Origin: JAVEDQ01 sp035468175
Lineage (GTDB): Bacteria; Actinomycetota; Actinomycetes; Frankiales; Frankiaceae
DNA: 17,702 bases
NCBI GenBank assembly: GCA_035468175.1
Contig: DATITC010000145.1
Span: 1-17,702, forward strand
Direction: 5' to 3'
Below, one piece after another: positions 13,543 through 17,702 of the stretch; the stretch's first letter is position 1, and every line of letters begins with the position of its first letter. Made by a program: the position numbers and the translations under genes. The notes under the pieces were generated by a model that ran no database searches, was not told the DNA's origin, and saw nothing but the letters and a program-made list of their open reading frames with translations.

Positions 13543-13586
13543 GGGCCTCCTGTCAGTGGCAACACTGACGGGAGGCCCTTCGTCTT
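13543..13586 (+). terminator. Strong rho-independent terminator after tRNA-Glu
   Basis: GGGCCTCCTGTCAGTG (13543-13558) pairs along all 16 positions (one T-G wobble) with CACTGACGGGAGGCCC (13563-13578) around a GCAA tetraloop. TTCGTCTTTCT follows. It starts two bases after the tRNA-Glu discriminator base. Confidence 0.93.
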
Positions 13587-13597
13587 TCTCGGAAAGG

Positions 13598-13638
13598 TCC
13601 GCCGTCTCGTGCAGCGCTTCGTCGGCCGGGACGGCGGA
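13598..13638. other. Inverted repeat between the terminator and the kinase gene
   Basis: TCCGCCGTC (13598-13606) and GACGGCGGA (13630-13638) are perfectly complementary, with 23 bases between. It may be a second hairpin or a dyad operator upstream of the kinase. Nothing else was recognised between 13587 and 13745. Confidence 0.45.
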
Positions 13639-13745
13639 TCGTGCGAGGACCCGCACCTGAGACGTGACCGACTAGTCCGGTTCGCCCCGAAAGGGGACCC
13701 GGAATGATGATTGGTCACTGCCCGTCGTGCCGGAAGACTGGGAGC

Positions 13746-15065
13746 ATGTCACTCGACCTCGCCTGGCTTCCGCGTGGTCGGGGCCTCGCCGAGCCCGACT
13801 TCGAGGTCCGGCACCGACTGATCACCGTCATCCTGGCGTTGCACCTGCCGGCGATCGTCATCTATGCGATGGCCACCCATCACAGCTTCGATGTGGGTCT
13901 GCTGCACGCGTCCACCGTGGCCGTGCTCCTCGTGGGAGCTCTGGTCCCCGGCGCGCGGCTCCGTCGCAGCCTTGCCGCGAGCGTCGGGCTGCTGGTCTGC
14001 TCGGCGGTGCTGGTGCACCAGTCGGGCGGGCTCATCGAGATGCACTTCCACTACTTCGTTGCGGTGGCGGTCATCGCGCTGTACCAGGAGTGGCTCGTGT
14101 ACGCGACGGCCATCCTGTTCGTGCTGGTCGAACACGGGGTGCTCGGCCAGATCGACCGCCAGTACGTCTTCGACCACGGCGGCAACCCCTGGGTCCTCGC
14201 CGGTGTGCACGCAGGCTTCGTCTGCGCGATGGCCGCCGCCCAGCTCGGGTTCTGGCACTACCAGGAGCGGGCCCGCGAGAACGAGGAGCACTACCGGCGG
14301 CAGCTCTTCGACGGCCAGGAGAGCCTGGTTGCTCGGCTCGAGGACGCCGCCCAGCTCCGCTCGGACCTGGTCGGCACCGTCACGCACGAGTTCCGCACCC
14401 CGCTGACCGGCATTTCCGGCGCGCTGCTGACGCTGCGCCGACGCCGGCACCGGCTGGACGAATTGAAGATCGACGAGCTGCTCGACGCCGCGCTCCTGCA
14501 CGCCGACCGGCTCCGTCGTCTGCTCGAGAACATGCTGACCGCCGCCGAGGCGACCGCCGTCGACCCGACCGAGCTCACCGACGTCGTCGCCACGACCTGC
14601 GAGATCGTCGACATGCTCCCGCCGCGCCAGCGCGACCGGCTCGCGCTCGATCTCCCCGACGTCCTGCTGGCACACATCGGGCGGGAGGCATTGCACCAGG
14701 TCCTGGCCAACCTGGTCGACAACGCCCTCACCCACTCCCTGCCGGGGACGGTGGTGTCGCTGTCCTGCGTCCGGGTCGGCGGAGACGCGGTGATCCGGGT
14801 GCGGAACAGCGGGGCCGAGATCGCGCCGGAACGCATCGCGCATCTGCTCGAGCCCTTCACGCAGGTCGACGGCTCGATCACCCGCGCCCGCGAGGGGGCG
14901 GGCATGGGCCTGTACGTGGTGCGCCGGCTGATCGAGGTGCATGGCGGGCAGCTGTCCCTGCACGCCACCGACGGAACGGTGACCGCCGAGGTCAACGTCC
15001 GCGCGTCGGTGCTGCCGGACGCGGTGGAGCAGCTGAGCCCAGCGCTGCCCGCCCAGCGGGGCTGA
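13746..15065 (+). CDS. Membrane sensor histidine kinase, orphan
   Basis: This gene encodes 439 residues. About six hydrophobic segments (24-43, 50-68, 75-91, 100-112, 117-133, 149-169) form an N-terminal membrane sensor containing IEMHFHYFVAVAVIALYQEW and EHGVLG. I recall this histidine-containing module from other actinobacterial kinases and GGDEF proteins, without a known ligand. A coiled linker (171-205) leads to the HisKA domain with the H-box TVTHEFRTPLTG (phosphoacceptor His214). The ATPase domain has the N-box ANLVDNALTHS (321-331), a G1 region RNSGAEIAP in which the usual Asp is replaced, and the G2 region GAGMGLYVVRRL (384-395). No response regulator is adjacent. The start is uncertain: ATG 13704 has AAGGGG eight bases upstream and would add 14 residues, whereas 13746 gives a more family-like N-terminus (from memory). 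Confidence 0.88.
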   Translation: MSLDLAWLPRGRGLAEPDFEVRHRLITVILALHLPAIVIYAMATHHSFDVGLLHASTVAVLLVGALVPGARLRRSLAASVGLLVCSAVLVHQSGGLIEMHFHYFVAVAVIALYQEWLVYATAILFVLVEHGVLGQIDRQYVFDHGGNPWVLAGVHAGFVCAMAAAQLGFWHYQERARENEEHYRRQLFDGQESLVARLEDAAQLRSDLVGTVTHEFRTPLTGISGALLTLRRRRHRLDELKIDELLDAALLHADRLRRLLENMLTAAEATAVDPTELTDVVATTCEIVDMLPPRQRDRLALDLPDVLLAHIGREALHQVLANLVDNALTHSLPGTVVSLSCVRVGGDAVIRVRNSGAEIAPERIAHLLEPFTQVDGSITRAREGAGMGLYVVRRLIEVHGGQLSLHATDGTVTAEVNVRASVLPDAVEQLSPALPAQRG

Positions 15066-15086
15066 GCGCGGCTCGTCCCGCTCAGC
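15061..15086. terminator. Bidirectional hairpin spanning the stop codons of the kinase and ndgR
   Basis: GCTGAGCG (15061-15068) pairs perfectly with CGCTCAGC (15079-15086) around a ten-base loop. The left arm contains the kinase stop (TGA 15063-15065) and the right arm contains the complement of the ndgR stop (15082-15084). There is no T-run on either side, so efficiency is uncertain. Confidence 0.55.
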
Positions 15087-15762
15087 GGAGCTGCTCGCCG
15101 AGCCGCTCGGCCGCCCGCACCACTGCCGGGCCGTGCCGCCGGCCGGGGGTGCGGGTCAACCGCTGCAACGGCCCCGAGACCGAGACCGCCGCGATGACTC
15201 GTCCGTCCGCGCCGAAGACCGGGGCGGAGACCGACCCGAGCCCCGCCTCCCGCTCCTCCACGCTGTCCGCCCAACCACGGCGGCGCGTGGCGGCGAGCTC
15301 GGCGTCGTCGAAGCTGGCGTCGGCGGGCACCGGGTCGGCGGACCACGCCAGCAGGACGTGGGCGGCGGATCCCGCCGTCAACGGCAGCACCGTGCCGACG
15401 GGGACGGTGTCGCGCAGCCCGCTGGCCCGCTCCGCAGCCGCCACGCAACGTCGGGCGCTGCCGATCCGGACGTAGCACTGGGCGCTCTCGCCGGTCTCGT
15501 CCCGCAGGGCGGCGAGTACCTCGCCGGCGGCGGCGGCGAGCGGTTCGGGAGACGCGGCCAGCCGCTCACCCAGCCGGAAGCGGCCGTCCTCGGTCCGGCC
15601 GACCAGTCGGTGCACCTCGAGCGCGACGGCCAGCCGATGTGCGGTAGCCCGGGGCAGCCCGGTGCGGGACACGAGTTCGGCCAGCGCCGCCGGCCCGTCC
15701 TCGAGCGCGTCGAGCACCCGGACGGCCTTGTCAAGAACGCCGACTCCGCTATCGTTGTCCAT
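15082..15762 (-). CDS. ndgR: IclR-family transcriptional regulator, NdgR type
   Basis: This gene encodes 226 residues from ATG 15762. The N-terminus MDNDSGVGVLDKAVRVLDAL and the winged-helix segment ELVSRTGLPRATAHRLAVAL (29-48) closely follow NdgR. The C-terminal effector domain shows TGESAQCYVRIG (90-101), CVAAAERASGLRDTVPVG (106-123), AGSAAHVLLAW (130-140) and SVSAPVFG with VSVSGPLQRLTR. NdgR and its relatives (AreB, LtbR) control leucine and related amino-acid genes in actinobacteria, and the gene is characteristically divergent from leuCD, as here. The frame is open upstream to 15831, but that would run through the repeat-containing leuC leader. No ribosome-binding site precedes 15762, and CAGTAT six bases upstream suggests a leaderless start. 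The protein is slightly shorter than the roughly 240 residues I remember for the family. Confidence 0.93.
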   Translation of the reverse strand: MDNDSGVGVLDKAVRVLDALEDGPAALAELVSRTGLPRATAHRLAVALEVHRLVGRTEDGRFRLGERLAASPEPLAAAAGEVLAALRDETGESAQCYVRIGSARRCVAAAERASGLRDTVPVGTVLPLTAGSAAHVLLAWSADPVPADASFDDAELAATRRRGWADSVEEREAGLGSVSAPVFGADGRVIAAVSVSGPLQRLTRTPGRRHGPAVVRAAERLGEQLR

Positions 15763-15763
15763 G

Positions 15764-15785
15764 GAGTGATACTGCCGTCTCACTC
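15764..15785. promoter_or_regulatory. Candidate NdgR operator between ndgR and leuC
   Basis: GAGTGA (15764-15769) and TCACTC (15780-15785) form a perfect inverted repeat with a ten-base spacer (22 bp in total). It starts two bases upstream of the ndgR ATG and ends three bases before the proposed leuC -10. Bound protein would therefore block both genes. IclR regulators commonly bind dyads of this size. The assignment to NdgR is inference from position. Confidence 0.6.
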
Positions 15786-15787
15786 TG

Positions 15788-15793
15788 TAGGAT
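15788..15793 (+). promoter_or_regulatory. Probable -10 element of leuCD
   Basis: TAGGAT fits TANNNT and is preceded by TG. The matching -35 position falls inside the inverted repeat at 15764-15785 and is a poor match to TTGACA. The leader to the leuC ATG would be about 67 bases. Confidence 0.5.
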
Positions 15794-15834
15794 TCAAGCA
15801 AGCCCGGCGGATTCACGTTCGGCGGATTCAAGTC
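15790..15834 (+). repeat. Repeats in the leuC leader
   Basis: CGGCGGATTCACGTT (15805-15819) is followed directly by CGGCGGATTCAAGTC (15820-15834), with two differences at positions 12 and 15. A third partial copy, GGATTCAAG, lies at 15790-15798 and overlaps the -10. Confidence 0.85.
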
Positions 15835-15866
15835 CGGTGGGACGGCACGCGAAGAAGGGGAACGCG

Positions 15867-17318
15867 ATGGGACGCACGCTCGCGGAGAAGGTCTGGGACG
15901 CCCACGTCGTCCCGACCCCGGGTACTGAAGGTTCCGGTGATCCGGACCTGCTCTACATAGACCTGCACCTCGTCCATGAGGTCACCTCACCGCAGGCGTT
16001 CGACGGGCTCCGGCTCAGCAAGCGCCCGGTTCGTCGTCCCGACCTCACGCTCGCCACCGAGGACCACAACGTCCCGACCACCGACACGTTGCTGCCGATC
16101 GCCGATCTGGTCAGCCGGACCCAGGTCGAGACGCTGCGCAAGAACTGCGCCGAGTTCGGCGTGCGCCTGTACCCGATGAACGACCCGGGGCAGGGCATCG
16201 TCCACGTCGTCGGCCCGCAGCTGGGGCTGACCCAGCCGGGCGTCACCGTCGTCTGCGGCGATTCGCACACCAGCACCCACGGCGCCTTCGGTGCGCTGGC
16301 GTTCGGCATCGGCACCAGCGAGGTCGAGCACGTGCTCGCGACCCAGACGCTGCCGCTCCGACGCCCGAAGACCATGGCGGTCACGGTCGACGGCGTGCTG
16401 CCGCCCGGGGTGACCGCGAAGGACATCGTTCTGACGATCATCGCGCGGATCGGCACGGGCGGCGGCGCCGGCTACATCGTCGAGTACCGCGGCTCCGCCA
16501 TCGAGGCGCTGTCGATGGAAGGCCGGATGACGGTCTGCAACATGAGCATCGAAGCGGGCGCCCGCGCCGGCATGATCGCGCCGGACGAGACCACCTTCGC
16601 CTACCTGAAGGGCCGGCCGCACGCGCCGAAGGACGACGGTGGGCCTGACTCTGACTGGCAGCGCGCCGTCGAGTACTGGCGCTCGCTGCGCACCGACGAC
16701 GACGCCACCTTCGACCGCGAGGTGACGATCGACGCGTCCGAGCTGACCCCGTTCGTCACGTGGGGGACCAACCCCGCGCAGGGCGTCCCCCTGGACGGCA
16801 TCGTTCCCGACCCGGCGCAGCTGCCCGACAGCGCCCGGGCCGGTGCGGAGCGGGCACTCCAATACATGGACCTCGCGCCGAACACCCGGATGAGGGACAT
16901 CGCCGTCGACACGGTCTTCCTCGGCTCCTGCACGAACGGCCGGATCGAGGACCTTCGCGTCGCCGCCGATGTCCTCCGGGGTCGGCACGTCGCCGAGGGC
17001 ATGCGCATGCTCGTGGTCCCCGGCTCGATGATGGTCAAGCTGCAGGCCGAGTCCGAGGGGCTGAACGAGGTCTTCACCGCGGCCGGTGCCGAGTGGCGCA
17101 GTGCCGGCTGCTCGATGTGTCTCGGGATGAACCCCGACACCCTGTCGCCGGGGGAGCGCTGCGCCAGCACGTCGAACCGCAACTTCGAGGGGCGGCAGGG
17201 CGCGGGTGGCCGGACCCACCTCGTCTCGCCCGGTGTCGCCGCCGCCACCGCGGTCACCGGAACGTTCACGTCCCCCGCTGACCTTTCTCCTGCCGGCCCC
17301 CCAACCAGCAACGTCTGA
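15867..17318 (+). CDS. leuC: 3-isopropylmalate dehydratase large subunit LeuC
   Basis: This gene encodes 483 residues. With LeuD it isomerises 2-isopropylmalate to 3-isopropylmalate using a 4Fe-4S cluster, and can also convert citramalate in the isoleucine route. The N-terminal AEKVWDAHVV (6-15), the substrate region VVCGDSHTSTHGAFGALAFGIGT (written here as CGDSHTSTHGAFG, 130-142), and SEVEHVLATQTL are typical. The three cluster cysteines are Cys355 in FLGSCTNGR, and Cys415 and Cys418 in AGCSMCLGMNPD. SNRNFEGRQG (436-445) is also conserved. The ATG at 15867 has AAGGGG six to eleven bases upstream, and homology starts there. leuD follows after 11 bases. Confidence 0.97.
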   Translation: MGRTLAEKVWDAHVVPTPGTEGSGDPDLLYIDLHLVHEVTSPQAFDGLRLSKRPVRRPDLTLATEDHNVPTTDTLLPIADLVSRTQVETLRKNCAEFGVRLYPMNDPGQGIVHVVGPQLGLTQPGVTVVCGDSHTSTHGAFGALAFGIGTSEVEHVLATQTLPLRRPKTMAVTVDGVLPPGVTAKDIVLTIIARIGTGGGAGYIVEYRGSAIEALSMEGRMTVCNMSIEAGARAGMIAPDETTFAYLKGRPHAPKDDGGPDSDWQRAVEYWRSLRTDDDATFDREVTIDASELTPFVTWGTNPAQGVPLDGIVPDPAQLPDSARAGAERALQYMDLAPNTRMRDIAVDTVFLGSCTNGRIEDLRVAADVLRGRHVAEGMRMLVVPGSMMVKLQAESEGLNEVFTAAGAEWRSAGCSMCLGMNPDTLSPGERCASTSNRNFEGRQGAGGRTHLVSPGVAAATAVTGTFTSPADLSPAGPPTSNV

Positions 17319-17329
17319 GGAGCGCACCG

Positions 17330-17702
17330 ATGGAACCGTTCACCGTGCACACCGGCACCGTCGTCCCGCTGCGCCGCAGCGACGTCGACACCGACCAGAT
17401 CATCCCGGCCGTCTGGCTCAAGCGGGTCGAGCGCACGGGCTTCGGCGACGGGCTGTTCAGCGCCTGGCGCAAGGACCCCTCGTTCGTGCTCAACGACGCC
17501 CGCTACGCCGCCGGCACCGTGTTGGTCGCCGGCCCGGACTTCGGCACCGGGTCCTCCCGGGAACACGCGGTCTGGGCGCTGCAGCAGTACGGCTTCAAGG
17601 CCGTCATCTCCAGCCGGTTCGCCGACATCTTCCGCGGCAACTCGTTCAAGAACGGTCTGCTCACGGTCGTCCTCAGCGACGCCGAGGTCGAGACGATCCA
17701 GG
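17330..17702 (+). CDS. leuD: 3-isopropylmalate dehydratase small subunit LeuD (3' end outside window)
   Basis: The frame opens at ATG 17330 and continues off the window, giving 124 complete codons of a protein that is usually about 195-205 residues. It begins MEPFTVHTGTVVPLRRSDVDTDQIIPA, quoted here as the landmarks TGTVVPL and DVDTDQIIPA. The active-site region DFGTGSSREHAVWAL (about 66-80) and SRFADIFRGNSFKNGLL follow. LeuD supplies the swivelling domain that completes the LeuC active site. The GAGGAG at 17317-17322 overlaps the leuC stop and supports translational coupling. Confidence 0.96.
   Translation, partial: MEPFTVHTGTVVPLRRSDVDTDQIIPAVWLKRVERTGFGDGLFSAWRKDPSFVLNDARYAAGTVLVAGPDFGTGSSREHAVWALQQYGFKAVISSRFADIFRGNSFKNGLLTVVLSDAEVETIQ

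Noticed and set aside
13704..13745. Kinase start at ATG 13704 or 13707
   Set aside because: AAGGGG upstream makes it possible, but the added residues (MMIGHCPSCRKTGS) do not resemble the family N-terminus I recall. The call remains uncertain.
15763..15831. Longer N-terminus for ndgR beginning at 15831
   Set aside because: It would translate the leuC leader repeats, and NdgR homology begins at MDNDSGVG.

Overview
This window is chromosomal DNA from a very GC-rich actinomycete (Actinomycetota). The signs are strong G/C third-position bias in every real gene, an NdgR-type IclR regulator divergent from leuCD, an actinobacterial LeuA and a CimA, several probable leaderless promoters (TANNNT 6-7 bases before the start codon), and a single-gene WXG100 protein. 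Gene order resembles, from memory, the leuB-ilvE-cimA-gltX-ndgR-leuC-leuD region of Streptomyces and the gltX/FAH/IclR/leuCD region of Mycobacterium tuberculosis. I cannot name the genus.

Layout. 1-1958: the 3' half of leuA, then leuB. 1968-2942: an alpha/beta-hydrolase-like protein of unknown substrate. 2949-3570 (minus): a broken short-chain dehydrogenase gene, converging on the hydrolase. 3571-3802: a regulatory-looking interval with three 16-bp repeats and several palindromes. 3803-6923: ilvE, a two-CBS-domain protein, and cimA. 6920-7204 (minus): an unrecognised small gene whose stop codon overlaps the cimA stop. 7347-9260: a WXG100 protein, an NmrA-like NAD(P)-binding protein, a small protein with an acidic tail, a 17-bp tandem repeat array, and a DUF2277 protein. 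9264-10916 (minus): a phospholipase-D-family protein. 10971-13258: a fumarylacetoacetate-hydrolase-family enzyme overlapping gltX by ATGA. 13360-13586: tRNA-Gln(CTG), tRNA-Glu(CTC) and a very strong terminator. 13746-15065: an orphan membrane histidine kinase, converging on ndgR (15082-15762, minus). 15867 to the end: leuC and the start of leuD.

How the genes fit together. LeuA, LeuC/LeuD and LeuB form the leucine pathway from 2-ketoisovalerate to 2-ketoisocaproate. CimA makes (R)-citramalate, which LeuCD and LeuB can turn into 2-ketobutyrate for isoleucine. IlvE does the last transamination for the branched-chain amino acids. NdgR, transcribed divergently from leuCD across a short intergenic region with a 22-bp inverted repeat, is the probable local regulator. 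GltX lies beside genes for two tRNAs it would charge if, as in most actinobacteria, it is a non-discriminating enzyme.

No phage, insertion sequence, CRISPR array, toxin-antitoxin pair or defence system is visible. Most of the window is conserved housekeeping DNA. The less ordinary parts are the decayed dehydrogenase, the recurrent short tandem repeats between genes, the ilvE upstream region, and several small unassigned proteins. I did not find convincing evidence of a new multi-gene system.
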